Positions 34,821 through 43,926 of a stretch of 64,000 nt of DNA are shown here, in pieces. Source of the DNA: RUG11237 sp050874665 (lineage in GTDB: Bacteria; Bacillota; Clostridia; Lachnospirales; Lachnospiraceae); assembly GCA_050874665.1 (NCBI GenBank), contig JBNMLC010000001.1:1-64000 (forward strand). Direction: 5' to 3'. The notes under the pieces are model-generated. The model was not told the DNA's origin. It saw only the letters and a program-made list of their open reading frames with translations, and ran no database searches. How positions within the stretch are numbered: the stretch's first letter is position 1; every line of letters starts with the position of its first letter. Both the position numbers and the translations under genes were made by a program.

Positions 34821-35483
34821 ATGGCTGAACTTTTATATATGCAGGTGGCAGATAATATTATAGAGCGTATTCAGAACGGAGTACTGCAGGTGAATGAAAA
34901 GCTGTCAGAACGAAAACTGGCGGCAGAGTATGAGGTCAGTCGTACGGTCATTCGGGAAGCAATAAAGCTTTTGAACGAAAAAGGGCTTGTGCATACTGTG
35001 TATGGAAAGGGAAGCTATGTAAATATTCCGGATGATAAGGCGTTAATCAGCAAGTTTGAGGATGCAATGGATATGAGTCAGGTGAAGCCGGAGGATGTGG
35101 TAGAAGCCAGAGAATTATTGGAAATTGCCATGTCAAAACTGATTTTGCAGCGAGTCAATCAGCATGATATAGAAGTTTTAGAAGAGTTGTATGAAAAGAT
35201 GGAAAACTGCGGTGAAGATGGAACAACTTATGTGAATTATGATGCAAAATTCCATCTGGCATTGTCTATCTGCACTCATAACAGAGTGTTGAGCATTATG
35301 ACAGGGACTTTAAATAATATGGCAAATCGGGAAAAGCTTTTACAGAGCAGGGAAGTACGAATCCGGGCAAACAAGGAACATAAGAAAATCATAGAAGCAC
35401 TAAAAGCACAAAATGAAGAAGAATTATTAGAGGCGATTAGGGTGCATATCATGTGCATTCGCTTGCATATCGGAGAGGAATAG
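34821..35483 (+). CDS. GntR-family regulator, FadR subfamily
   Basis: The 220-aa protein has an N-terminal winged helix (SERKLAAEYEVSRTVIREAIKLL) and a C-terminal FCD domain with the metal/effector residues D-x-x-FH in YDAKFHLALS (~145) and a late EHKKII His. I chose ATG 34821, 8 bp after the second GGAGG; ATG 34815 is possible but only 2 bp from it. It likely represses the importer group through TGGT-N3-ACCA sites such as 28405-28415. Confidence 0.85.
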   Translation: MAELLYMQVADNIIERIQNGVLQVNEKLSERKLAAEYEVSRTVIREAIKLLNEKGLVHTVYGKGSYVNIPDDKALISKFEDAMDMSQVKPEDVVEARELLEIAMSKLILQRVNQHDIEVLEELYEKMENCGEDGTTYVNYDAKFHLALSICTHNRVLSIMTGTLNNMANREKLLQSREVRIRANKEHKKIIEALKAQNEEELLEAIRVHIMCIRLHIGEE

Positions 35484-35487
35484 CAGT

Positions 35488-36405
35488 ATGAGTACGTTAA
35501 TTATTATACAGCAGATGGCAGTAATTGCGATTTTAGTTGGAATTGGAATTTTTATGTATAGGAAGAATATGATAGACGACAGCACTTCTAAAAAATTGTC
35601 TGCTATTGTCACCGATGTATGTAATCCTGCACTGGTAATGTCCTGTATTCTCACTGGAGATATCAAAGCTACCCACAAAGAACTACTGACAGCAGTAGGG
35701 GTAGCTGTTGTTATTTATATTCTGCTTTGTGTTCTGGGTGTATTGATTCCCAAAATGCTTCGTGTTCCAGGCATGAAGCAGAAATACTATAATCTAATGA
35801 CCGTGTATACAAATGTAGGGTTTATCGGAATTCCAGTGGCAAAAGCAGTGCTTAGCGATACGGGAATGTTGTATGTTATTGTGTTTAATGTAATGTTCTG
35901 TCTGTTTTTCTATACTCATGGAATACAGGTGCTTGGAGAGGAAAAGGGGAAAATTCAGTTTTCAAAACTTATCAGCCCCGGAACACTTATGTCAATTTTA
36001 ACGTTAATCGTTTTCTGGTTTGATATTTCCTTACCAAATATTATAGGAAACAGTATTATTTATCTTGGTAATGCCACAGTATTTTTATCTATGAGTCTGC
36101 TGGGGGTATCTTTAGCTAAGTCATCCTTCAGGGAAAGCTTCAAAGAAAAATGTATCTGGCCTTATATTTTAGTACGTATGCTTTTGGTGCCGATTCTTCT
36201 GTCATATGTCCTGCGTACATTGCATCTGTCCGAAGATATGGTGCACGCATTCTGTCTGATGGTGTCCATGCCGGTGGCTAACCTGCCGTTAATTCAGGCA
36301 GAGAAAACTGGGGAGGATACTCAGATTTTATCTCAGGGAATTATGGTCACAACGGTGGTGTCTTTTGTGACAATTACGGTTGTGATGAGTTTGGTGCTTT
36401 CATAG
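35488..36405 (+). CDS. AEC-family (auxin efflux carrier-like) transporter
   Basis: The 305-aa protein has about ten hydrophobic segments. The repeated half-fold shows NPALVMSCIL (~48) near the first half and NVGFIGIPVAKAVL (~111) with the Gly-Ile-Pro turn typical of AEC carriers. Bacterial members move malate, malonate or other organic acids or amino acids. It starts 4 bp after the GntR gene, so it is probably co-expressed and under that regulator. Confidence 0.88.
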   Translation: MSTLIIIQQMAVIAILVGIGIFMYRKNMIDDSTSKKLSAIVTDVCNPALVMSCILTGDIKATHKELLTAVGVAVVIYILLCVLGVLIPKMLRVPGMKQKYYNLMTVYTNVGFIGIPVAKAVLSDTGMLYVIVFNVMFCLFFYTHGIQVLGEEKGKIQFSKLISPGTLMSILTLIVFWFDISLPNIIGNSIIYLGNATVFLSMSLLGVSLAKSSFRESFKEKCIWPYILVRMLLVPILLSYVLRTLHLSEDMVHAFCLMVSMPVANLPLIQAEKTGEDTQILSQGIMVTTVVSFVTITVVMSLVLS

Positions 36406-36427
36406 TAAGAATTAGTCTTGATGCTTA

Positions 36428-36470
36428 GCAGGACGCATATAACAGCTCATCAGTCTGGACTGCTACCTGC
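36428..36470 (+). other. Hairpin after the AEC gene
   Basis: GCAGG pairs with CCTGC, and inside CAGTC pairs with GACTG. No T-run follows. Directly behind it is an exact 10-bp tandem repeat, ATTTGGAGAT twice (36471-36490). Confidence 0.35.
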
Positions 36471-36507
36471 ATTTGGAGATATTTGGAGATATAAATTGAG
36501 AAGTATA

Positions 36508-36536
36508 TTGAAATAAAAGTAGATAAGTGTTAAAAT
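36508..36536 (+). promoter_or_regulatory. Promoter of the aspartate aminotransferase-like gene
   Basis: TTGAAA (36508-36513) and TAAAAT (36531-36536) are spaced 17 bp. Confidence 0.55.
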
Positions 36537-36574
36537 AAATCGATTACACAAATATAAGTAGGAGTGATTATACT

Positions 36575-37858
36575 ATGAAAGCATATAGGAATATGAGTCG
36601 TGATGAACTCTTAACATTAAAAGAGAGTTTAGAAAAAGAATTTAAGGTACAAGAGGCAAAGGGACTTTCTTTGAACATGGCAAGAGGAAAGCCGGGGGCT
36701 TCTCAGTTAATCTTGTCCATGCCAATGCTGGATACTGTGAACAGCCAGTCAGACATGAACACATTATTAGGTAACGATACCAGAAATTATGGTGATTTAG
36801 ATGGTATTGGAGAATGCAGACAGTTAATGGCAGACATGATGGAAGTAAAAAAAGATAATGTAATTGTATGTGGTAATTCTAGCTTGAATATTATGTATGA
36901 TACCATATCACGTTCTATGACGCTGGGAGTAAATGGTTCTACTCCGTGGTGTAAATTGGACAAGGTTAAATTTTTGTGTCCGGTTCCGGGATATGACAGA
37001 CACTTTAAAATCACTGAATTATTTGGAATTGAGATGATTAATATTCCGTTGAAAGAGGACGGACCGGATATGGATTTGGTAGAAGAATACGTGAACAATG
37101 ATGCCGCAGTGAAGGGAATCTGGTGTGTACCAAAGTATTCCAATCCAACCGGTATATCATATTCTGATGAAGTTGTAAAACGTTTTGCAAACCTAAAACC
37201 AAAAGCAGATGATTTCCGAATTTTCTGGGATAATGCATACTGCATTCATCATATCTATGATGATGTTCAGGATGAAATTCTTAATATTCTTGACGAGTGC
37301 GAAAAGGCCGGCAATCCAAACATGGTTTATATCTTTGCGTCAACCTCAAAGGTAACCTTCCCGGGTTCTGGTGTATCAGCAATTGCAACCTCGAAAGAAA
37401 ATATGGAGTATATTTTGAAGCAGATGACAGTTCAGACGATTGGACATGACAAGATTAATCAGTTGCGTCATGTGAGATTTTTCAAAGATATCAATGGCCT
37501 GAAAGCCCATATGAAGAAACATGGAGAACTTCTTCGTCCAAAATTTGAGGCGGTACTTGATATTTTAGATTCAGAACTTACAGGACTTGAGGTTGGAAGC
37601 TGGATCAAACCAAGAGGCGGATATTTTGTTTCCTTCAATGCAATGCCGGGCTGTGCAAAAGCTATTGTTGAAAAATGCAAAAAGCTTGGTGTAGTTCTTA
37701 CCGGTGCAGGTGCAACCTACCCTTACGGAAAGGATCCGGAAGATTCTAATATTCGTATTGCTCCTTCCTTCCCGACACCGGAAGAAATGGTGGAGGCAAC
37801 AAAGATTTTTGTCCTATGTGTAAAACTTGCTTCTGTAGAGAAATTATTAGAACAGTAA
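36575..37858 (+). CDS. Aspartate aminotransferase, PF12897 type
   Basis: The 427-aa PLP enzyme resembles the divergent fold-type I aspartate aminotransferases known from Corynebacterium and many anaerobes. It has LNMARGKPG near residue 29, NYGDLDGIGE (~70), WDNAYCIHH (~220) and the PLP Lys in STSKVTFPGSG (~258). It links glutamate/2-oxoglutarate with aspartate/oxaloacetate. It has its own promoter and terminator, so is a single-gene unit rather than part of the island before it. Confidence 0.85.
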   Translation: MKAYRNMSRDELLTLKESLEKEFKVQEAKGLSLNMARGKPGASQLILSMPMLDTVNSQSDMNTLLGNDTRNYGDLDGIGECRQLMADMMEVKKDNVIVCGNSSLNIMYDTISRSMTLGVNGSTPWCKLDKVKFLCPVPGYDRHFKITELFGIEMINIPLKEDGPDMDLVEEYVNNDAAVKGIWCVPKYSNPTGISYSDEVVKRFANLKPKADDFRIFWDNAYCIHHIYDDVQDEILNILDECEKAGNPNMVYIFASTSKVTFPGSGVSAIATSKENMEYILKQMTVQTIGHDKINQLRHVRFFKDINGLKAHMKKHGELLRPKFEAVLDILDSELTGLEVGSWIKPRGGYFVSFNAMPGCAKAIVEKCKKLGVVLTGAGATYPYGKDPEDSNIRIAPSFPTPEEMVEATKIFVLCVKLASVEKLLEQ

Positions 37859-37872
37859 TATAAATAGATAAC

Positions 37873-37919
37873 AAAAAACGAGAGAATTTTGTAAAAGTTA
37901 CAAAATTTCTCTCGTTTTT
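37873..37919 (+). terminator. Strong terminator
   Basis: AAAAACGAGAGAA-TTTTGTAA pairs with TTACAAAA-TTTCTCTCGTTTTT around a 3-nt loop. Confidence 0.9.
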
Positions 37920-38018
37920 CTATATCCATAATACCACAAAAACGCAAAAAATTCAAGACTGGTAAGTGAATCCAATGGGCGGTATAATACATAAACTGCG
38001 AAAAGAGGAGGCTGTTTT

Positions 38019-38480
38019 ATGGAGGATAAATTTGATTTGGAATTTTTAGAAAAATATCAAATTAAGAGTATTATGGAAACGAATGCATATACCGGAAAGT
38101 TTGGACTTAACTTATCAGAAGAAGATGTATGCATTTTGGTAAAGGAACGAAAGAGTACTTTAAGGGAACAGCAAAGGGTAGAATTTGGAGAAGGAATCTT
38201 AAAGAAACTGATATTTGCATTTTGTGATTCTGATTTTATCTATCAGGAAAATTACACAGAAACAATGATACGGCTCCAGGAGATTTTTTATCTTTACAAA
38301 AATGAATCTATGGACGAGCTTACAGATGATGAGTTGATTTCCTATATGCGGGAGGTCTTTGATGGGAAATGTCAAGGTTCACTGGAGTACCTTGAAGATA
38401 CTTGTTTAGAAGCATTTGCAAGGAGCATTCGAAGGAAAACACATAAATTTATGGGGCGGTATGAGAGAAATGAAGAGTAA
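38019..38480 (+). CDS. DUF6323-like protein
   Basis: The 153-aa protein is soluble, acidic and helical by appearance, with ILVKERKSTLREQQRVEFGEG near residue 40. From memory this resembles DUF6323, a family seen beside DUF6179 in Lachnospiraceae; no function is known. RBS AGGAGG lies 9 bp upstream. TATAAT at 37983-37988 may be its -10, though no good -35 is visible. It overlaps the next gene. Confidence 0.65.
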   Translation: MEDKFDLEFLEKYQIKSIMETNAYTGKFGLNLSEEDVCILVKERKSTLREQQRVEFGEGILKKLIFAFCDSDFIYQENYTETMIRLQEIFYLYKNESMDELTDDELISYMREVFDGKCQGSLEYLEDTCLEAFARSIRRKTHKFMGRYERNEE

Positions 38481-39081
38481 AATAAATATCACAGATTTAT
38501 ATGCTTTGGAGGATTTAGTGCCTGTTGTAGCAAGGCTGACAGAAGAATTTACTTCTGGTGAGAGTACTTCAGTTACTTATGAGAGAGCAAGAATGCTTAT
38601 GGAAGGTGTTATTTACTGCATTCGCCATTTTTATGAAACGAATAACGAAGCTGTCGTGATTGCGGCTGAACGTATTTCGGCAAAAGAGGCGTATCGGCAA
38701 GGGTATGAGATAGTATGCCAAAAGGTACAAAAAGCACTGGAGCGCTACCATATGTTACTGGATATTTTTTGCCATTATGGAAACGAAAACTATCGAGATA
38801 CGGTCGAAAAAGGTTTGAATGCCTTTTTCCTTTATTATGATGCAAAGTATTCTCCTATGGAAAATATTATTACTATGGATTATCCTGTTCTTGGCATGGA
38901 TATGGAACTTACGGGGATTGATATGATAGCGCAGTACCTGGAACGGATTTACGAGGAACAGATTTTTTTACAGAAATTTCCGTATCAATTTGTTATTGAC
39001 GAATTACACTCCTTTCATCCAAGATATGAAAAAGAATTTTTCAATTTAAAAGAGATTATAGAATGGCAATTGAAAGCATAA
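38461..39081 (+). CDS. DUF6179-like protein
   Basis: The 206-aa protein is probably the DUF6179 partner of the previous gene. It looks all-helical, with SGESTSVTYERARMLMEGVIYCI near residue 30 and no catalytic signature. I took ATG 38461 (GGGGCGG before it), overlapping the upstream gene by 20 bp; ATG 38470 is also possible. Tight coupling suggests the two proteins form a complex. Confidence 0.6.
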   Translation: MREMKSKINITDLYALEDLVPVVARLTEEFTSGESTSVTYERARMLMEGVIYCIRHFYETNNEAVVIAAERISAKEAYRQGYEIVCQKVQKALERYHMLLDIFCHYGNENYRDTVEKGLNAFFLYYDAKYSPMENIITMDYPVLGMDMELTGIDMIAQYLERIYEEQIFLQKFPYQFVIDELHSFHPRYEKEFFNLKEIIEWQLKA

Positions 39082-39098
39082 TAAAATTATACTATAAT
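39070..39098 (+). promoter_or_regulatory. Promoter of the ThrE-type exporter genes
   Basis: TTGAAA (39070-39075) and TATAAT (39093-39098) are spaced 17 bp. The -35 lies inside the end of the upstream coding region. Confidence 0.6.
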
Positions 39099-39135
39099 TT
39101 GGGTGTGGAAATGAACTTAGAAAGGCTGATAAGAT

Positions 39136-39351
39136 ATGTTGATAAAAGAGGACAATACTTACAATGAAATCAGAGAAAAATCAATCAGGCAATGGCTTGA
39201 GGAGATGAGTATGCATGAAGATGTTGCAGTCAGAGGCGGGGTAAGAGTAACGGAGGACTATTTAGACTATCTGAAAAGACAGATACAGGAATTAGAACAA
39301 AAGAACAGACGAAAAGATGAATATTTAAAGAAAATGCGGGAAAGGAAGTAA
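39136..39351 (+). CDS. Small coiled-coil protein, unknown
   Basis: The 71-aa highly charged protein ends in a probable coiled coil (LKRQIQELEQKNRRKDEYLKK shape, residues ~46-68). No known motif. It is separated by only 3 bp from the exporter gene behind it, which suggests joint translation and perhaps a regulatory or assembly role. RBS AAAGG is weak. Confidence 0.6.
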   Translation: MLIKEDNTYNEIREKSIRQWLEEMSMHEDVAVRGGVRVTEDYLDYLKRQIQELEQKNRRKDEYLKKMRERK

Positions 39352-39354
39352 AGA

Positions 39355-40104
39355 ATGCAGGAAGAAATTTTGCAGGAGCTTCTAAATATAGGCGAGGCAA
39401 TGCTAGCTAACGGAGCAGAAGTAAACAGAGTGGAGGATACGTTAAATCGAATGGGAACTGCCTACGGTGCAAGTCAGATGAATGTGTTTGTGATTACTTC
39501 TTGTATGGTGGTGACCATGACTTTTCCCGATGGGAGTACCAATACTCAGACCAGGCGTATTTTAAGTCCGGGAGGGACAGACTTTAGAAAGTTGGAAGAT
39601 TTAAATGCTCTAAGTCGTAAGTGCTGTGAACACCCTTTAGCATTAGAGGAATTAAAAACAAAATTAGAGGAAATACAAAATGCCCCGGCGGAGAGAGGAA
39701 AGCTTTATCTGGGAAGTGTACTGGCAGCCGGAAGCTTTGCAATCTTTTTTGGAGGCAATCTGATAGATGGTGTTGCGGCAGCAGCTTTTGCAATCTTGAT
39801 TTGCTTTTTACAAGAATATTTAACACCCTTTTGTACGAACCGTATGGTGTTTCATCTGATTTGCTCGGTAGTGGCAGGTTTGGGAATCGGTTTGTTGGTA
39901 TCTTTTAATCCCTTTATGCACATGGATAAAATTATGATCGGTGATATTATGCTGTTAATTCCGGGAATTGCTATGACCAATGCAGTGCGAAATGTACTGG
40001 TAGGAGATACGATTTCAGGGGTTATGCGCTTAATCGAAACACTTTTGTGGGCAGGGGCACTTGCTTTTGGATTTATGGCAGCAATCTGGCTGATAGGAGG
40101 TTGA
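39355..40104 (+). CDS. ThrE-type threonine/serine exporter, N-terminal subunit
   Basis: The 249-aa protein has the soluble DUF1212 region with the characteristic start LLNIGEAMLANGAEVNRVEDTLNR and DGSTNTQTRRI near 62. About five membrane segments follow (~120-249). In ThrE of Corynebacterium this and the next domain are one chain; here they are two genes, as in the YjjP/YjjB arrangement. It would export small amino acids or possibly dicarboxylates. Confidence 0.88.
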   Translation: MQEEILQELLNIGEAMLANGAEVNRVEDTLNRMGTAYGASQMNVFVITSCMVVTMTFPDGSTNTQTRRILSPGGTDFRKLEDLNALSRKCCEHPLALEELKTKLEEIQNAPAERGKLYLGSVLAAGSFAIFFGGNLIDGVAAAAFAILICFLQEYLTPFCTNRMVFHLICSVVAGLGIGLLVSFNPFMHMDKIMIGDIMLLIPGIAMTNAVRNVLVGDTISGVMRLIETLLWAGALAFGFMAAIWLIGG

Positions 40105-40105
40105 A

Positions 40106-40552
40106 ATGGAAACGATGCTGATACAATTACTGACCGCCTTTTTTGGTGCAATGGGTTTTGGACTTATGTTTCATTTAAGATTGCGACATTTAATTTTGGC
40201 AGCGGCAGGAGGTATGTTTACCTGGGGAATTTATCTGGCAATGGCATTTTGGAGAGAGGACATCTTTTTCCCATCGCTGATTGCCAGTGCCTTTGCTACC
40301 TTGTTTGCAGAAATTATGGCCAGACTCCATAAGGCACCGGCTACCTTGTATTTAATTATTGCAGAAGTGCCTTTGATACCGGGAAGTTCACTTTATTATG
40401 CTATGAGTTATGCAGTGAGAAATGAGTGGGCACAATCGAAAATGTATGGATATAGAACAATGGAATATGCCCTGGGCATTGCAATGGGAATGTTTTTGGT
40501 GTGGGCGCTTTATGATATGCTAGGCAGAATACTCAAAAATAAAGCGGTTTGA
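40106..40552 (+). CDS. ThrE-type exporter, C-terminal subunit
   Basis: The 148-aa membrane protein has about four hydrophobic segments and the family motif AEVPLIPGSSLYYAM (~90). It starts 1 bp after its partner ends (TGA-A-ATG) with AGGAGG in the partner's last codons. Its stop codon overlaps the -35 of the next gene's promoter. Confidence 0.88.
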   Translation: METMLIQLLTAFFGAMGFGLMFHLRLRHLILAAAGGMFTWGIYLAMAFWREDIFFPSLIASAFATLFAEIMARLHKAPATLYLIIAEVPLIPGSSLYYAMSYAVRNEWAQSKMYGYRTMEYALGIAMGMFLVWALYDMLGRILKNKAV

Positions 40553-40576
40553 CAATTCTTTTTCATGTATTATAAT
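40549..40576 (+). promoter_or_regulatory. Promoter of the second GntR gene
   Basis: Consensus TTGACA (40549-40554) and TATAAT (40571-40576) are spaced 16 bp. TGGTC follows at 40582 and could be an operator half-site for the GntR product. Confidence 0.7.
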
Positions 40577-40613
40577 AGAACTGGTCAAAAAGCGGATAAT
40601 GGAGGAAAATATT

Positions 40614-41297
40614 GTGAAAAGTGGAGAACGCCTGTCAGATAGCACTGCAGATGCAATTCTTTCGATGATTACCATTGAAAAAAAATATAAACCGGGGGAT
40701 AAACTTCCAAATGAAAACGAATTATCAGAGGAGTTGGGAGTTAGCAGGATTACTTTAAGGGAAGCAATCCGAATCCTTGTGGCGGGCAGTGTGTTGGAAG
40801 TGAAAAGGGGAAAGGGAACTTTTGTAAAAAAAGATTTTACGGAGCAGCCTCTTACGGAGTTATCACCGGTACTTTCTGCAAAAGTAGGCGTCGATGATTT
40901 ATTTGAAATGCGTTTGATTTTTGAACCGGAAGCTGCCTATTATGCGACGATTCGTGCAACAGACAGTGAGTTAAGCAGAATTATTTCAATAGGAGAAAAA
41001 ATAGAGGATATGATACGCAAGGGAGAGGACAGAACGCAGGAAGAGTTAGCATTTCACCGCTCCATTGCGAAAGCAACTCATAATGAATTTATGAATAAAC
41101 TGATGCCTGTTATTCAGGAGTCGGTAATCAAAGGAGTATACTTGTATGAGAAAGAGCACTTATCCGTAGAAGAAGTGATATCGGACCATCGTATGATTAT
41201 GGACTTTATGAAACGCAGAAATGCGGACGGTGCGAGAAATGCTATGAAGATTCATATTCTGCATGCAATTGAAGAGTTGGATATTAAAAGCAAATAA
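40614..41297 (+). CDS. GntR-family regulator, FadR subfamily (second)
   Basis: The 227-aa protein has the winged helix PNENELSEELGVSRITLREAIRIL and an FCD domain with FEPEAAYYA and LAFHRSIAKATHN, carrying the conserved Asp/His pattern. I place the start at GTG 40614, because GGAGG (40601-40605) lies 8 bp before it. An in-frame ATG at 40599 overlaps that RBS and has none of its own. ilvC follows with its own promoter, so co-regulation is not shown. Confidence 0.82.
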   Translation: MKSGERLSDSTADAILSMITIEKKYKPGDKLPNENELSEELGVSRITLREAIRILVAGSVLEVKRGKGTFVKKDFTEQPLTELSPVLSAKVGVDDLFEMRLIFEPEAAYYATIRATDSELSRIISIGEKIEDMIRKGEDRTQEELAFHRSIAKATHNEFMNKLMPVIQESVIKGVYLYEKEHLSVEEVISDHRMIMDFMKRRNADGARNAMKIHILHAIEELDIKSK

Positions 41298-41368
41298 AGT
41301 AGAAATTTGTTCCACTTAGGAGTGTCCTTAAAATACCAAAAAAATTTACAAAACATCAGACATATGTA

Positions 41369-41397
41369 TTGACATAAGACAACATATAACGTATAAT
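41369..41397 (+). promoter_or_regulatory. Promoter of ilvC
   Basis: Consensus TTGACA (41369-41374) and TATAAT (41392-41397) are spaced 17 bp. The leader is only about 45 nt, too short for a T-box. Confidence 0.8.
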
Positions 41398-41449
41398 CTA
41401 ACTTAGATAAATCAATTAAAGTGATACATAAATTAGGAGGAATTTTAAA

Positions 41450-42466
41450 ATGGCAAAGATTTTTTACCAGGAAGATTGTAACCTTTCTTTATTAGATGGA
41501 AAGACAATCGCAGTTATCGGCTACGGAAGCCAGGGACATGCTCATGCATTAAATGCAAAGGAATCAGGATGTAACGTAATCATTGGTTTATACGAAGGTT
41601 CTAAGTCATGGGATAAAGCAGTCGCTCAGGGATTTGAAGTATATACAGCAGCAGAAGCTGCAAAGAAAGCTGATATCATCATGATTCTTATTAATGATGA
41701 AAAACAGGCTGATTTGTACAAGAAAGATATCGAGCCAAACTTAGAAGCAGGAAACATGTTAATGTTTGCTCATGGCTTCAATATTCATTTCGGATGTATC
41801 GTTCCGCCAAAGGATGTTGACGTAACAATGATCGCTCCTAAGGGACCGGGACATACAGTAAGAAGCGAATATCAGGCAGGAAAAGGTGTTCCATGTTTAA
41901 TCGCTGTAGAACAGGATGCTACAGGAAAAGCTCAGGAAATCGCTTTAGCATATGCTTTGGCAATTGGTGGAGCAAGAGCAGGTGTTCTTGAAACAACTTT
42001 CAGAACAGAAACAGAAACAGACCTTTTCGGAGAACAGGCAGTACTTTGCGGTGGTGTTTGTGCATTAATGCAGGCTGGTTTCGAAACATTAGTAGAAGCA
42101 GGATATGATCCAAGAAATGCATACTTTGAATGTATTCATGAAATGAAATTAATCGTAGACTTAATCTATCAGTCAGGATTTGCAGGAATGAGATATTCTA
42201 TCTCTAACACAGCAGAATACGGCGATTATGTTACAGGACCAAAGATTGTAACAGAAGAAACAAAGAAAGCTATGAAGAAAGTATTATCAGATATTCAGGA
42301 TGGAACATTTGCAAAAGAATTCTTATTAGATATGTCTGAAGGTGGAAAACAGGTACACTTTAAAGCTATGAGAAAATTAGCAGCAGAACATCCATCAGAA
42401 ATCGTTGGAGAAGAAATCCGTAAACTGTATAGCTGGAATGGTGAAGATAAGTTAATCAACAACTAA
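41450..42466 (+). CDS. ilvC: Ketol-acid reductoisomerase
   Basis: The 338-aa class I enzyme converts 2-acetolactate or 2-aceto-2-hydroxybutyrate to dihydroxy-acids in valine, leucine and isoleucine synthesis. The Rossmann motif VIGYGSQGHAHALN (~24-37) is followed by APKGPGHTVR (~130) and the Mg-binding DLFGEQAVLCGG (~190). RBS AGGAGG precedes the ATG. The gene stands alone between its own promoter and terminator, with codon use typical of a highly expressed gene. Confidence 0.97.
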   Translation: MAKIFYQEDCNLSLLDGKTIAVIGYGSQGHAHALNAKESGCNVIIGLYEGSKSWDKAVAQGFEVYTAAEAAKKADIIMILINDEKQADLYKKDIEPNLEAGNMLMFAHGFNIHFGCIVPPKDVDVTMIAPKGPGHTVRSEYQAGKGVPCLIAVEQDATGKAQEIALAYALAIGGARAGVLETTFRTETETDLFGEQAVLCGGVCALMQAGFETLVEAGYDPRNAYFECIHEMKLIVDLIYQSGFAGMRYSISNTAEYGDYVTGPKIVTEETKKAMKKVLSDIQDGTFAKEFLLDMSEGGKQVHFKAMRKLAAEHPSEIVGEEIRKLYSWNGEDKLINN

Positions 42467-42491
42467 TATTTCATATTGAGTTTCAGAGAAT

Positions 42492-42520
42492 AACTAGGCA
42501 GGTAATCTGCCTAGTTTTTT
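42492..42520 (+). terminator. Terminator of ilvC
   Basis: AACTAGGCAG / CTGCCTAGTT, loop GTAAT, with six T in a row. Confidence 0.92.
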
Positions 42521-42568
42521 GAACTGTGGAATCAAACAGAGTTTCAGTGAACTACAAGGAGGTATCTT

Positions 42569-43876
42569 ATGCATCACGAGATTGCAAAATTAATCATGTA
42601 TGGAAATATGGAGGAAGACTGCATTTTATATCAGTTTGGCGAAATTTTCCGCAAGTTTGAAGAAGGAACAGAGTCGGATACAGTACTAATTCAAAATATT
42701 TATACACAAATAAAGAGGTTGCTTGTTGTAGCAACGGATTACGGATTTGACCATAATTTATGGCATAATTATCTGACCTTTTATCTTGTGACAAATGAAA
42801 ATCCATTCAGCATTACCTGTGAAAAGGTGGGAGCTAATGATGGAAGCGTGAATAATTTTGCAAGGAATGACTTTCGTGCGTTTAAAGCATTGTTTGATTA
42901 TGATTTTTCAAAAATAGAACAGGCTTTAGGGATTGACTGCTTTTCACAGATATCAGACTATAAGGCGATAGAGAAAAAAGAATTAATGTATAATAAAAAT
43001 GTTAGCGAAAAAATAATTTCTCTTAGTAGTAAATTAGAAAAGGCAAACGACGAAAACGAATTTTTTGATTGTATTACGGACTTTTATAAAGATTACGGCG
43101 TGGGTATGTTCGGATTAAACAAGGCTTTCCGTATCAAAGAAAAGGCCGATGGTGATGTTGTATTTCTTCCTATTAATAATATGGATAAAGTTATGCTGGA
43201 TGATTTGGTGGGATATGAAATTCAAAAAAAGAAGTTAGTGGATAATACAAAAGCATTCGTGGAAGGACGCAAGGCAAACAATGCATTATTATTTGGTGAC
43301 AGCGGTACAGGAAAATCTACAAGCATTAAAGCTATTGTCAATGAATTTTATCCGCAAGGACTCCGCATGATAGAGATTTATAAGCATCAATTTAAGGATT
43401 TATCCAATGTGATTGCACAAATTAAAAACCGAAATTATCGTTTTATTATTTATATGGATGATTTATCCTTTGAGGAATTTGAAATTGAGTATAAATTCTT
43501 AAAGGCAGTCATTGAAGGTGGTGTGGAAACGAAGCCGGATAACATTTTAATTTATGCAACATCTAACAGAAGACATTTGATTAAAGAAACATGGAATGAT
43601 CGAAATGATGTGGAGCAGAGTAACGGTATGCATCGTTCTGATACTATGGAAGAAAAGCTTTCTCTGGTAAATCGCTTTGGTGTAACTATAAACTACTCAA
43701 AACCAAGTCAGAAAGAGTACTTTCATATTGTCACAGAATTGGCACACAGACAGGGAATTAGAATGTCAGATGAAGAATTGTGTAAGGAAGCAAATAAATG
43801 GGAATTAAGTCATGGCGGTATTTCCGGGCGTACAGCACAGCAGTTTATCAATGATCTGGCAGGAAAAGAACTGTAA
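42569..43876 (+). CDS. DUF815-type AAA+ ATPase
   Basis: The 435-aa protein has an N-terminal helical half and a C-terminal AAA+ domain. Walker A is LLFGDSGTGKSTS (~243), Walker B-like FIIYMDDLSFEEFE (~295), sensor 1 LIYATSNRRHLI (~332). This is the DUF815 family, common in Firmicutes and without a firm role. The gene has RBS AGGAGG and its own terminator. Nothing nearby reveals a partner. Confidence 0.85.
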   Translation: MHHEIAKLIMYGNMEEDCILYQFGEIFRKFEEGTESDTVLIQNIYTQIKRLLVVATDYGFDHNLWHNYLTFYLVTNENPFSITCEKVGANDGSVNNFARNDFRAFKALFDYDFSKIEQALGIDCFSQISDYKAIEKKELMYNKNVSEKIISLSSKLEKANDENEFFDCITDFYKDYGVGMFGLNKAFRIKEKADGDVVFLPINNMDKVMLDDLVGYEIQKKKLVDNTKAFVEGRKANNALLFGDSGTGKSTSIKAIVNEFYPQGLRMIEIYKHQFKDLSNVIAQIKNRNYRFIIYMDDLSFEEFEIEYKFLKAVIEGGVETKPDNILIYATSNRRHLIKETWNDRNDVEQSNGMHRSDTMEEKLSLVNRFGVTINYSKPSQKEYFHIVTELAHRQGIRMSDEELCKEANKWELSHGGISGRTAQQFINDLAGKEL

Positions 43877-43926
43877 TCTGTAATTCGGGTAAAATATATG
43901 ATTAGATACCGGCATGTCCGGAAAAT

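Noticed and set aside
28543..36405. Horizontal transfer of the amino acid island
   Set aside because: No integrase, insertion sequence, tRNA edge or visible change in base composition was seen; only comparison with related genomes could show it.
41298..41449. T-box or leader peptide attenuator before ilvC
   Set aside because: The transcript leader behind the consensus promoter is about 45 nt, with no T-box sequence and no run of branched-chain codons.
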